A DNA stretch of 64,000 nt. Origin: Nocardia bhagyanarayanae (GTDB taxonomy: Bacteria; Actinomycetota; Actinomycetes; Mycobacteriales; Mycobacteriaceae). Where the stretch lies: contig NZ_VFPG01000001.1 of assembly GCF_006716565.1 (NCBI RefSeq), positions 1,364,001 to 1,428,000 of the forward strand. The letters run 5' to 3'. The first letter of the stretch is position 1, and each line of letters starts with the position of its first letter. The translations under genes and the position numbers were made by a program. A model generated the notes under the pieces. It ran no database searches, was not told where the DNA came from, and saw only the letters and a list, made by a program, of their open reading frames with translations. Shown in pieces: positions 30,771 to 39,126 of the stretch.

Positions 30771-32930
30771 TCACGCTTCCGCGAGACCGAGCCGCGCGTG
30801 CACCAGCCGCAGCGGTCGCGGCGCGAACCAAGCCGCCGGACCGAGCAGCCGCATCGCCACCGGGACCAGCACACCGCGCACCAGCGTGGCGTCTATCAGG
30901 ATGGCCAAACCGGCGCCGAGCCCGAAGAACTGGATGAACCGCACGTCGCTGGTGACGAACGCGAGGAAGCTGATCGAGATCAGCGCGGCCGCCGTGGTGA
31001 CCAGCCGGCCCGTGCGCGCGAGCCCTTCGACGACGGCGTCCCGGGTGGACGCGCCCTTGTCGTGCATCTCCTTGATCCGGCTGACCACGAAAACCTCGTA
31101 GTCCATGGACAACCCGAAGGTGATGCAGAACAACAGCAGCAGCATCGACACGTCCAGCGGCGCGGGCGTGAAGCCGAGCAGACCGGACAGGTGCCCGTCC
31201 TGGAAGACGAAGACCATCAATCCGAGCGTGGCCGCGAGGCTCAGTACGTTCGACAACAGCGCCCGCAGCGGCTGCACGATGCTGCCGGTGAACAGGAAGA
31301 GCAACACGAAGGTGGTGAGCACGATCCACGCCACCGCCACCGGCAGCCGTGACCCGATCGAGGCCAGACTGTCGCGCAGTTCGGCCACCTGACCGCCGAC
31401 CAGCGCCGTCGCGGGCGCCGGCACGTCGCGCACCCGGTCGACCAGTTCGCGCGCCTCGGCCGAGTTGCGGTCGAGATCGGTGAGCACGGTGAGTCGTTGC
31501 GCGTCCGGCTTGGCGAACCGGACGTCCGCGGGTGAACTCACGGTGCGTTCGCCCCGCACGAAAGTGCCCGCGCTGGAATCCACTTGGGTGACGTGCGGCA
31601 CTCGCGAGAGCGCCGCCGCGTACTCGGCGAGCGGGCCCGCCGCCACGCCGGAGGTGGTGACCACCGAAAGGGCGTTGGTGTCGCCGCCGCCGAAATCCTC
31701 GCGCAGCGCGTCGCCGACCTGGCGAACCTCGGTGGTCGTCGGCAACACACGATCGTCGGGCGTGCCGAACTGGACGTTCAGCAGCGGAGCCGCCGCGAGC
31801 AGCAGCGCCGCCACCACCGGGGCTCCGGTGAGCAACGGCCGCCGCATCGCGAAGCCGGCGACGCCCGCCCAGAACGGCGCCGCGTCACCCTGGATGCCGC
31901 GCACGCCGGGCACTTTCCACGCGTCGGCCTTGGCGCCGAGCGCGACGAGCAGCGCGGGCAGCGTGATCACGGCGGCCGCCGCCGAGATGGCGACCACGCC
32001 GATGCCCGCGTAGGCGAACGAGCGCAGGAAGTACTGCGGGAAGATCACCAGCGAGGAGAGCGCCGCCGCGACGGTCGCCGCGCTGAACACGATGGTGCGC
32101 CCGGCCGTGGCGACCGCGCCAACCACCGCGTCGTCGGACGCCGCGCCCGCCGCGCGCCGCTCCCGGAAACGGCTGACCATGAGCAACCCGTAGTCGACGG
32201 CGAGGCCGAGGCCGAGCGCGGTCGTCAGGTTCACCGCGTAGACCGACACGTCCGTCACCGAGCCGAGGATCGAGAGCTCGGTGAAGGTACCGAGGATCGC
32301 GACGCCGCCGACCACCATCGTGAGCAGCGCGGCGACCACATTGCCGAAGGCGAGCACGAGCAGCGCGAGGATGAGCGGCACCGCGATGCCTTCGGCGATG
32401 CCGAGATCCTTGCCGATCTGTTCGGTGATCGCGTGGAAGATCGCGTTCGTGCCGCCGACCTGGACGTCGGCGACCGGCCCGTCCGAGCGATATTCGGCGA
32501 CGATCCGCTCGGCGATCTCGGTCTCCCTCGTCGGGTCCTGGTCGGCGCCACCCGCCAGGACGACCGCGGCCGTGCCGTCCGCCGACCGCATCGACGGAGA
32601 GCCGGTGTCCCAGTACGAGACGACGTTGGTGAGCCGGTCGTCGGCGGCCAGCCTGCGCGCGAGTTCCCTGCCGAATCCCGCGGTGACCTCGGCGTCGACG
32701 TCGCCCTGCTCGGGGCGGATCAGGAAGACGTAGTCGGTGTCGGCGCCGAACTCGTCGGCGAGTTGGGCGGTGGCGGTGCTGGATTCCGCGTTCGGGTCCT
32801 CCTGCCCGCCGGGTTGCATCTTGCTGAACGCGGTGACGCCGAGCGCGCCGCCCGCGATCAGGGCGAGCACGCTCGCCACGAGTATCCAGCGGGCGTGTCG
32901 GGCCACGAAGCGGCCGAGTCGTTCGAACAT
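30771..32930 (-). CDS. MMPL/RND family transporter
   Basis: A 719-residue membrane protein with the two-fold RND arrangement: helix 1, a large periplasmic domain (about 45-180), a block of five to six helices, a second periplasmic domain (about 375-510), and the last helices. GLAVDYGLLMVSRFRERR and SMDYEVFVVSRIKEMHDKG are the paired Asp-Tyr motifs of the proton relay. The size fits the ActII-3/YdfJ-like MMPL group, smaller than mycobacterial MmpL lipid exporters. I start at ATG 32930, six bases after GGAGG; the frame extends upstream to 33011. It is divergent from a TetR gene that probably controls it. Confidence 0.9.
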   Translation of the reverse strand: MFERLGRFVARHARWILVASVLALIAGGALGVTAFSKMQPGGQEDPNAESSTATAQLADEFGADTDYVFLIRPEQGDVDAEVTAGFGRELARRLAADDRLTNVVSYWDTGSPSMRSADGTAAVVLAGGADQDPTRETEIAERIVAEYRSDGPVADVQVGGTNAIFHAITEQIGKDLGIAEGIAVPLILALLVLAFGNVVAALLTMVVGGVAILGTFTELSILGSVTDVSVYAVNLTTALGLGLAVDYGLLMVSRFRERRAAGAASDDAVVGAVATAGRTIVFSAATVAAALSSLVIFPQYFLRSFAYAGIGVVAISAAAAVITLPALLVALGAKADAWKVPGVRGIQGDAAPFWAGVAGFAMRRPLLTGAPVVAALLLAAAPLLNVQFGTPDDRVLPTTTEVRQVGDALREDFGGGDTNALSVVTTSGVAAGPLAEYAAALSRVPHVTQVDSSAGTFVRGERTVSSPADVRFAKPDAQRLTVLTDLDRNSAEARELVDRVRDVPAPATALVGGQVAELRDSLASIGSRLPVAVAWIVLTTFVLLFLFTGSIVQPLRALLSNVLSLAATLGLMVFVFQDGHLSGLLGFTPAPLDVSMLLLLFCITFGLSMDYEVFVVSRIKEMHDKGASTRDAVVEGLARTGRLVTTAAALISISFLAFVTSDVRFIQFFGLGAGLAILIDATLVRGVLVPVAMRLLGPAAWFAPRPLRLVHARLGLAEA

Positions 32931-33018
32931 GTCGAGCCTCCAGTCGAGCATGTTGGCATGCGTAAACTTTATGGGCGTTAACTTGCCATCGATGTGTGCG
33001 GGTGTCAACATCGAGAAG
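32931..33018. promoter_or_regulatory. Divergent MMPL/TetR promoter region with direct repeats
   Basis: GCGTAAACTT (32960-32969) and GCGTTAACTT (32975-32984) are near-identical direct repeats 15 bp apart. A TTGACA (minus strand, near 33005) could be the -35 of the transporter promoter. The repeats are the best candidate for the regulator's binding site, although a TetR site would normally be palindromic. Confidence 0.4.
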
Positions 33019-33687
33019 ATGACGAAATCCGATCGGGACGGGCCCTATCACCACGGCGACCTGCGCAATGCCCTGGTGCGCGCGGCCGCCGAACTCGCCG
33101 AGACGGGTGGACCGGAGGCGGTCACCGTGCGGGCCGCCGCGCGCCGGGTCGGCGTCACGCCCACCGCCGCCTATCGGCACTTCACCAATCACGAGCAGTT
33201 GCTCGGCGCCGCGCAGGAGCAGGCACAGCAGACCCTGTTCGACGCGATGTCCGAGACCATCCGGACATTCCCGCCCGACGCCGACGCGGTGACCCGGCTG
33301 TTCGCGGTCGGGCGCGGCTATATCGTCTTCGCGCTGCGCGAGCCCGGCCTGTTCCGCACCGCGTTCTGCAACAGCGAGCAAGAGGGCCCGGAGAACTGGA
33401 ACTCCCCCGCCTTCGACCTGCTCTCACGGCTGCTGGACGAGCTCGTCGAGATCGGCTTCACCGATCCCGAGGACCGGCCGTACGCCGAGTTCGCGGCGTG
33501 GTCGGCGGTGCACGGCATGGCTTCGCTGCTCATCGAGCGGGCTGTGCCCGAGCAGGATCCGGAGGCGAGGGATCTGGCGATCGCGCGCACCCTCGTGGTC
33601 GTCGAGCGCGGACTCGCGACGGGGCCGAACGCCGAGCGGATCCGGGGCGGTAAACGGGACGCGGCAATGCCGGACGCGGCGGGCTGA
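33019..33687 (+). CDS. TetR/AcrR family regulator
   Basis: A 222-residue regulator starting GPYHHGDLRNALVRAAAELA, with the HTH in TVRAAARRVGVTPTAAYRHF and a C-terminal ligand domain of the WHG type (GLFRTAFCN, WSAVHGMASLLIERA). The YHHGDLRNALV start is typical of this TetR subgroup. I start at ATG 33019 (AGAAG upstream); the ORF upstream is shadow. It probably represses the divergent MMPL gene. Confidence 0.88.
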   Translation: MTKSDRDGPYHHGDLRNALVRAAAELAETGGPEAVTVRAAARRVGVTPTAAYRHFTNHEQLLGAAQEQAQQTLFDAMSETIRTFPPDADAVTRLFAVGRGYIVFALREPGLFRTAFCNSEQEGPENWNSPAFDLLSRLLDELVEIGFTDPEDRPYAEFAAWSAVHGMASLLIERAVPEQDPEARDLAIARTLVVVERGLATGPNAERIRGGKRDAAMPDAAG

Positions 33688-33707
33688 GCACCGCGGTGCG
33701 CACAGCC

Positions 33708-33962
33708 TGTGGATAAACGCGCGGCTGCCGTTGTGAGCGGGCTTGGTTTCGTGTTCCCGCCCGGGTATCCACAGGCTGCTCATCGGCTCGGCGCTTCGAA
33801 AATCTTTCGTCTACCAGCCTGAATAGGGCGTGCAACGGGTGCTGACGATGCTTTCGTGCTGGGGCGCAAGGACTTTCACGTGCGGCGGTCGAGGTTGTCC
33901 ACAGCCCGCCGCACAACCCTGCGCCGCACACGTTTTCCACAGGAAGGCCGTGGATATCCACA
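33708..33962. promoter_or_regulatory. Cluster of DnaA-box-like sequences
   Basis: Within 255 bp: TGTGGATAA (33708, the exact TTATCCACA box on the minus strand), GTATCCACA (33765), TTGTCCACA (33895, the exact actinobacterial form), TTTTCCACA (33933) and ATATCCACA (33954), the last inside a GTGGATATCCAC palindrome (33950-33961). No dnaA or dnaN gene is adjacent, so this is not the usual oriC layout. It could be a DnaA-titrating or DnaA-regulated element. Confidence 0.55.
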
Positions 33963-33978
33963 GGCTCGCGCGAGGGTG

Positions 33979-35409
33979 TCAGCCGACTCGCAAAACGCCG
34001 GTAACCGTGCCTTGCAGCACCCGGCCGCTGGTGGTGACGAGCGGCGACATCTGGAGCGGGTCGTCCACGATCGTGCCGGGCAGCGGAGAGTTCGATACCA
34101 CCGCGCCGGTGCCGGGATCGATGACGGTGAACGCGTAGCCGTCCAGCGGTGTCGTGACGTCGAGCCCGCGCCGGGTCACCGTGTAGACGAAGCCGTCCGC
34201 GGTGGACAGGTGCGGGACCGCGGCGCTGCGCACGGTGTTCTCCCACACCGTCCGACAACCGCCCGCGTCATCGACGTCCACGCGGGTCATCCCGCCGACG
34301 AACGGCGCGCTCGGCGGCACCGCCGGGCCCGCGTCCTCCGGTACCGCGGGATACGGGTAGCCGTAGGTGCTCGCCACGAACACCGATCTGCCGATGCCGA
34401 TCGGCGAATTCTCGCTGCCCGCACCGCCCTTCGTCAGCACCGGCTGCGAACAGACCAGCTGTCCGGTGCCCGAGGCGTAGACGAGCACCCGCACCTGACC
34501 GTCGGCGTTGTCGACGATGGTCAAGTAGTCGGCGCCGGTGCGCGGGCCGAAGTAGGTCGGCGTGGAGCCGGTGCCCCAGCTCAGCTGTCCCGGTTTGCGC
34601 GCGGAGCCGCGGTCGTAGGTCGCGCGCCAGATGACCTCCGGCCGCCCGGCCGCGTCGGCGCGCAGTTCGTAGAGCGCGTGCGTGGTCGCCACGGCGATCC
34701 GTCCGCTGGGAGCCGCCGAGATGCTGTTGGCGACCAGCTCACCGGTGGGCAGCGACGTCGTCTGCGTGGCGCCCGCGGGCGTCACCAGGCCGACGAGACC
34801 TTTGCCGGTGGCGAACCAGACATTGCCCGACCAGTCCGGCACCAGGCCGGTCACATTGTCGTCCGCCGGTATCGCGCCGGAGAGATCGGTGCGGGTGTCG
34901 ACGCGCAGCTGCCACTTGCCCTGCGAGTCCTTGGCGTGCGCGACGCGTAGCAGCGCGCGATCACCGTCGACCACCACCAGGCGATCGGCGTTGTCGAGGT
35001 AGGCGTACACGCCGCCGAGCAGGCTGCCCTTGGCCAGTTCAAGGGAGGCGAGCGAGTGCCCCACCGGCCCGGCGCCCGGATCGAGCAGATGCACCGTCGG
35101 AGCTCGCCCGGCGATGGCGGTGCAGAGCGCGACGACGAGCCCGTCGGAGCCCTGCAACAAGGTCGGGCACGCGGCCGCCAGCGGATAGGAGCCGACCCCG
35201 CGCAGACCGGGCCCGGGCCCAGCGAGCGGAGTGGCGTCCGAGGAACCGGCGTCACCGTGCATGGTCGACGTGCCGTGCGGCCCGAGATGCGGGTTCGGCG
35301 GCGCGAGCGGCCCCCACTGCTCCGCCGCCTGCGCCTGTCCCGGCGATCCCAGCGCCAGAACACAAGCGGCGAGCACCGCGAGGGAACGCGTGCGAGAGGT
35401 ACTGCCCAT
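33979..35409 (-). CDS. Secreted beta-propeller-like protein of unknown function
   Basis: A 476-residue protein with a signal peptide (TSRTRSLAVLAACVLALGSP, cleavage near AQAAEQW). The mature part is made of repeated short beta segments (GLVVALCTAIAG, VYAYLDNADRLVVVDGD, WFATGKGLVGLV, HALYELRAD, GFVYTVTRRG), similar to PQQ/WD-type beta propellers. No enzyme motif is clear. The start could also be ATG 35442; neither has a strong ribosome binding site, but 35409 gives a compact signal peptide. It lies 46 bp after the SDR gene on the same strand, possibly in one transcript. Confidence 0.65.
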   Translation of the reverse strand: MGSTSRTRSLAVLAACVLALGSPGQAQAAEQWGPLAPPNPHLGPHGTSTMHGDAGSSDATPLAGPGPGLRGVGSYPLAAACPTLLQGSDGLVVALCTAIAGRAPTVHLLDPGAGPVGHSLASLELAKGSLLGGVYAYLDNADRLVVVDGDRALLRVAHAKDSQGKWQLRVDTRTDLSGAIPADDNVTGLVPDWSGNVWFATGKGLVGLVTPAGATQTTSLPTGELVANSISAAPSGRIAVATTHALYELRADAAGRPEVIWRATYDRGSARKPGQLSWGTGSTPTYFGPRTGADYLTIVDNADGQVRVLVYASGTGQLVCSQPVLTKGGAGSENSPIGIGRSVFVASTYGYPYPAVPEDAGPAVPPSAPFVGGMTRVDVDDAGGCRTVWENTVRSAAVPHLSTADGFVYTVTRRGLDVTTPLDGYAFTVIDPGTGAVVSNSPLPGTIVDDPLQMSPLVTTSGRVLQGTVTGVLRVG

Positions 35410-35455
35410 GGAGGTTACGAAATCGGACTGCGCGTACGGCATCGCGATGGTCCGC

Positions 35456-36223
35456 TCACATCAACGCGCCGCCGTCGATGCGAATCTCGGTGCCGGTCAT
35501 ATAGCGGCCGTCGTCGGAGGCGACCATCGCGACAACGCCCGCGATGTCCTCCGGCGTGCCGAGCGCGCCGCCGTTGAGCCACCCCGTCAGCCGCGCGAAC
35601 AGGCTGTAGTCCACGCCCTCCGGCTGATCCAGGATCGACTTGGTGGTGATGCCACTGGTGATGCCCGCCGGCACGATGTTCACCGCGCGCAACCCCTGCT
35701 TGGCGTATTCGAGCGCGATCGAATGCGTGAACGCGCTGACCCCGCCCTTCGACGCGGCGTACGCCGCGAGATAAGGAGCCGCACTGTAGGCCGCGGTCGA
35801 CGACAGGTTGACCACCACCCCGTGCCCCGACTCCACCAGCGCGGGCAGCGCGGCCTGCGTCATCAGGAAGGTTCCGGTCAGATTGACCGTGATGACCTGA
35901 TTCCACGCGTCCAACGGCATCTCGTGCGTCCGAGCAGGCCGCAGAATCCCCGCCGCGTTCACCAGCACGTCCAGCCCCCCGAGAAACTCGAGCGCCGCCG
36001 CCGTCCCCGCCCGCACCGACTCCACATCGGCGATGTTCACCTCGACGGCCCGAAACCGCTCCCCCACATCCCCCGCCTTCTCCGCGGTGACATCCAACCC
36101 CGCCCGATCGATGTCCACCCCCACCAGTTGCGCCCCCTCGTCGAGCAGCCGCAGTGCGATCCCCTGCCCGATCCCCGACCCAGCTCCGGTGACGACAACC
36201 CGACGACCCTCGTATCTACGCAT
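35456..36223 (-). CDS. SDR family NAD(P)-dependent oxidoreductase
   Basis: A 255-residue classical short-chain dehydrogenase. It has the Rossmann VTGAGSGIGQGIALRL motif, an Asp at the end of strand 2 (GVDIDRAG) suggesting NAD preference, the VLVNAAGI strand, the catalytic Ser in VVNLSSTAAY, and the YAASKGG Tyr-Lys pair; the C-terminus is YMTGTEIRIDGGAL. The substrate is unknown. I start at ATG 36223; TTG 36229 is an alternative. A KstR-like motif 10 bp upstream hints at control with lipid or sterol metabolism. Confidence 0.88.
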   Translation of the reverse strand: MRRYEGRRVVVTGAGSGIGQGIALRLLDEGAQLVGVDIDRAGLDVTAEKAGDVGERFRAVEVNIADVESVRAGTAAALEFLGGLDVLVNAAGILRPARTHEMPLDAWNQVITVNLTGTFLMTQAALPALVESGHGVVVNLSSTAAYSAAPYLAAYAASKGGVSAFTHSIALEYAKQGLRAVNIVPAGITSGITTKSILDQPEGVDYSLFARLTGWLNGGALGTPEDIAGVVAMVASDDGRYMTGTEIRIDGGALM

Positions 36224-36232
36224 GCCCAAAAT

Positions 36233-36246
36233 TAGAACAGGTTCCT
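36233..36246 (-). promoter_or_regulatory. KstR-like operator before the SDR gene
   Basis: TAGAACAGGTTCCT fits the KstR pattern TnnAACnnGTTnnA at all but the final base. KstR represses cholesterol catabolism genes in mycobacteria and relatives. A single near-match is weak evidence and another TetR protein could use it. Confidence 0.35.
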
Positions 36247-36675
36247 ACAAGGAATCAACCCATCCCGCCACCATATTTCCGGTAACCCTCTCTGCAACCG
36301 GTTCCAAATCCCCCCCGTCGCGCAACACACACATATAGATAAGGCCACGAACCCCCGCGCCACAGCCCACCCCATCCAGCACGCAACGACTCACGGCCCG
36401 CAAAACCCCTGGTCCAACACTCGAAGACCCGACGACAACACCAATCGAAGACGCGACAAAACGGAGTACGACTCCCGCCACCCACCATGTCCCGCACCCA
36501 CCGCCCCAAGGCCCCACTCGGTACCTACCAAGTAGCGACCCTCGATACGAACGCCCCACTCGGTACCTACCAAATAGCGCCCACTCGGCACACCTCAAAC
36601 GGGGGGTCCGGGGGGGCGAAGCCCCTCCGGGCGGGGCGTGGGGGCTGCGCCCCCACAAAACACGCGAGAACGAGA
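36247..36675. repeat. Non-coding spacer with 27-bp direct repeats
   Basis: No gene. A 27-bp unit (GCCCCACTCGGTACCTACCA plus 7 bases) occurs at 36511-36537 and 36553-36579 with one difference, and a partial third copy starts at 36580. G- and C-rich tracts follow (36601-36655). Minus-strand ORFs across it are made of these repeats and of the tRNA, and are not genes. Confidence 0.6.
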
Positions 36676-36708
36676 AGAGGCCCACGCCCTTAGTGGGCAT
36701 GGGCCTCT
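36676..36708 (-). terminator. Hairpin terminator downstream of tRNA-Leu
   Basis: AGAGGCCCACGCCC (36676-36689) pairs with GGGCATGGGCCTCT (36695-36708), 13 of 14 positions, just beyond the 3' end of the minus-strand tRNA. Confidence 0.8.
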
Positions 36709-36723
36709 CATCGAGTGAAGCGT

Positions 36724-36805
36724 GGGCGAAGGGGGACTTGAACCCCCACGTCCCGAAGGACACTGGCACCTGAAGCCAGCGCGTCTGCCATTCCGCCACT
36801 CGCCC
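36724..36805 (-). tRNA. leuT: tRNA-Leu (anticodon CAG)
   Basis: Read on the minus strand, an 82-nt cloverleaf: acceptor GGGCGAG pairs with TTCGCCC, the anticodon arm is GCTGGCTTCAGGTGCCAG with CAG at the centre, a long variable arm (TGTCCTTCGGGACG) marks a class II tRNA, and the T arm has GGTTCAAGTCC. No CCA is encoded. A tRNA-Leu beside fhaA is also found in mycobacteria. Confidence 0.95.
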
Positions 36806-37041
36806 GAGCGACTCCGGAACACTATCACGCGGCCGGTCGAGAAACGAAATCGGCTGCTCAGTGGGGCTTGTGATGCGTGATGAGCATCAGGGGAACCTCC
36901 TGGGATTTCCAAGAGTTACAGGTGTGGAGGATCGTGGATATCATGCAATGAACGTGTTCGTCGGACGACACGCCATGCGCGTGTGTCGTTGTTATGAAGC
37001 TGGGAATGACATAGGAAGACGCTCACCGAAGGGAGGCCGAG

Positions 37042-38454
37042 ATGGGCATCGTTTCGCGGTTCGAGCGTCGCCTGCAGGGCGCCGTCGGTGATGTGTTCGC
37101 CCGGGTCTTCGGGGGCAGCGTCGTGCCCCAGGAGGTGGAGGCGGCGCTGCAGCAAGAGGCCGCCGATCACGTCCAAGACGTGGGCGGTGGTCACCTGCTG
37201 GCTCCGAACAGCTATGTGATCACCATCAACTCTTCCGACCACCAGCAACTGGACGCCGATCACGACCTCACGACCCGCGCGTTCGCCAAGCATCTCCAGG
37301 ACTACATCCGTGATCAAGGGTGGCAGACCTATGGCGAAGTACACGTAGCGTTCGAGGCATCACCTACGCTGCACACCGGACAGTTCAGGGCGAGCGGCCG
37401 CGTCGATCCGGACGTCGGCCGTCGAGCTGCACCCGCTCGAAGCCCGGAACCCACGCCACAACGACCTGCAAACCCGCAACCAGGAGCTGGCCCCATGACG
37501 CAGAACTCTGGCTACGACCCGAGCCGTGAGCCCGCGGAGTCCGATCCACGCAATCGCGGGTACGCACCTCCGCCAAGCGGGCGGGCCGGTGGTCCCCAGA
37601 ACGGTGCGTACCGCGACGAGTACGGGCGCGGCGCCGCGCCGTACGGCGCCTCCGAGTACCAGGCGCCGGATGCGCAGCAGGCGTACGGCGACTACCAGAA
37701 CGGCTACGACTACCAGCAGGGCGGCCAGGGTTACGGCCAGCAGGGCGGGTACGCCGATCAGGGGTACGGCCAGCAGGGCTACGGCGAGCGCGGCGGCTAC
37801 GGCCAGCAAGGTTTCGGCGACCAGGGCTACGGCTCGCAGGGCTACCAGGAGCCCGGCTACGGCCAGCAGGGCGGCGGCTACGGCGAACAGGGTTACGGTC
37901 AGCAGGGCTACGGCCAGCAGCAGGGCTACGGTGACCAGGGCTACGCCGACCAGGGGTACGGCCAGCAGAGCTACGCCGGTCAGCCGGGCTACGGCCAGCA
38001 GGGCTACGCGGAGCCCGGTTACGGCGAGCCGGGTTACGCCGACCAGAGCTACGGTTCCGAGGAGCAGGCGGGCTACGGCCAGGCCTACTCGCAACAGTCC
38101 GGCTACGGCGGCCAGCAGGCGGGCTACGCCGCGCCGTCGTACAGCGGTGGCGCCGCCGCGGGCTCCGGCTACTCGGCCACCCTCCAGCTGGACGACGGCA
38201 GCGGCCGCACGTACCAGCTGCGCGAGGGCAGCAACATCATCGGCCGCGGTCAGGACGCGCACTTCCGGCTGCCCGACACCGGTGTCTCGCGCCGCCACAT
38301 CGAGGTCCGCTGGGACGGTCAGACTGCCATGCTTTCCGATCTCGGATCGACGAACGGCACGCTGGTCAACGGCTCTCCGGTCCAGGATTGGCAGCTCGCG
38401 GACGGTGATGTGATCCGCGCCGGGCATTCCGAGATCCTCATCCGTATCGTCTGA
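37042..38454 (+). CDS. fhaA: FHA-domain protein FhaA (DUF3662 plus FHA)
   Basis: A 470-residue protein. Residues 1-115 are the DUF3662/FhaA N-terminal domain ([22 protein letters not shown], with [12 protein letters not shown]). Residues about 200-370 are a low-complexity stretch of roughly 30 GYGxQG/GY-type units. The C-terminal 95 residues are an FHA domain ([45 protein letters not shown]), which binds phosphothreonine. In mycobacteria FhaA is a PknB substrate and binds phosphorylated MviN to control peptidoglycan synthesis. The ATG follows GAAGGGAGG. The gene is separate from fhaB by 204 bp, which hold a likely promoter. Confidence 0.95.
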   Translation: MGIVSRFERRLQGAVGDVFARVFGGSVVPQEVEAALQQEAADHVQDVGGGHLLAPNSYVITINSSDHQQLDADHDLTTRAFAKHLQDYIRDQGWQTYGEVHVAFEASPTLHTGQFRASGRVDPDVGRRAAPARSPEPTPQRPANPQPGAGPMTQNSGYDPSREPAESDPRNRGYAPPPSGRAGGPQNGAYRDEYGRGAAPYGASEYQAPDAQQAYGDYQNGYDYQQGGQGYGQQGGYADQGYGQQGYGERGGYGQQGFGDQGYGSQGYQEPGYGQQGGGYGEQGYGQQGYGQQQGYGDQGYADQGYGQQSYAGQPGYGQQGYAEPGYGEPGYADQSYGSEEQAGYGQAYSQQSGYGGQQAGYAAPSYSGGAAAGSGYSATLQLDDGSGRTYQLREGSNIIGRGQDAHFRLPDTGVSRRHIEVRWDGQTAMLSDLGSTNGTLVNGSPVQDWQLADGDVIRAGHSEILIRIV

Positions 38455-38536
38455 TCCCGTAAGCTCGCGGTGCAGGTCACGACATGGCTCTCACGGTTTA
38501 GTCGGTCGTATCGTGATCGGAATCGACTGACGGCCC

Positions 38537-38542
38537 TATGAT
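38537..38542 (+). promoter_or_regulatory. Candidate -10 of the fhaB-pknB operon
   Basis: TATGAT fits a vegetative -10 and lies 117 bp before fhaB; no clear -35 is visible at 17 bp upstream. Confidence 0.35.
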
Positions 38543-38658
38543 GCTGCCAACGCGCGCGGCCCCGAAACCGGGGCCGGCAAGCCCGGCAGGCCGTGGGGGT
38601 GGGTCGAACCGCACCTACGGCACCGACATACCTACGGCCGAACAGGAGGTGGAACGCC

Positions 38659-39126
38659 GTGCAGGGACTGATCCTGCAATTGACCCGTGCGGGGTTCCTG
38701 CTGCTGTTGTGGCTGTTCGTGTGGGCGGTACTGCGGACCTTGCGCAGCGACATCTACGCGGCATCCGGCATACGGATCCAGCCCAGGGCCGCACGCGGTT
38801 CCGCGGTGCTGCCTTCCTTCAGCCGAGGCCAGAAGGGCGCCAAATATCTTGTGGTGACTCAAGGTTCACTCGCCGGCACCCGCATCTCACTCGGCACCCA
38901 ACCGGTGCTGATCGGGCGTGCGGACGATTCGACGCTGGTGCTCACCGATGATTACGCCTCCACCCGACACGCACGGCTGTCCCCGCGTGGTGACGACTGG
39001 TACGTCGAAGACCTCGGCTCGACCAACGGCACCTACCTGGACCGCGCGAAGGTCACCACCGCCGTGCGGGTTCCGCTCGGCACTCCCGTCCGTGTCGGCA
39101 AAACAGTGATCGAGCTCCGATCGTGA
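38659..39126 (+). CDS. fhaB: FHA-domain protein FhaB (FipA)
   Basis: A 155-residue protein: an N-terminal membrane helix (TRAGFLLLLWLFVWAVLRTL), a basic linker, and an FHA domain ([44 protein letters not shown]). In mycobacteria FhaB recognises phosphothreonine on partners such as FtsZ and is phosphorylated by PknA/PknB. The GTG at 38659 follows AGGAGGTGG and gives the start known for the family; the frame continues upstream without meaning. It is the first gene of the operon and overlaps pstP by four bases. Confidence 0.95.
   Translation: MQGLILQLTRAGFLLLLWLFVWAVLRTLRSDIYAASGIRIQPRAARGSAVLPSFSRGQKGAKYLVVTQGSLAGTRISLGTQPVLIGRADDSTLVLTDDYASTRHARLSPRGDDWYVEDLGSTNGTYLDRAKVTTAVRVPLGTPVRVGKTVIELRS

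Noticed and set aside
33708..33962. Possible chromosomal origin
   Set aside because: DnaA boxes are present but neither dnaA nor dnaN flanks them, and no AT-rich unwinding region is evident.
36245..36799. 184-residue minus-strand ORF beginning at the tRNA
   Set aside because: Its N-terminus is read from tRNA-Leu and the rest from intergenic repeats; a common false gene call.
37650..38160. Possible CRISPR or DNA repeat array
   Set aside because: The periodic sequence is in-frame Gly-Tyr-Gln coding repeats of FhaA with irregular units, not repeat-spacer structure.
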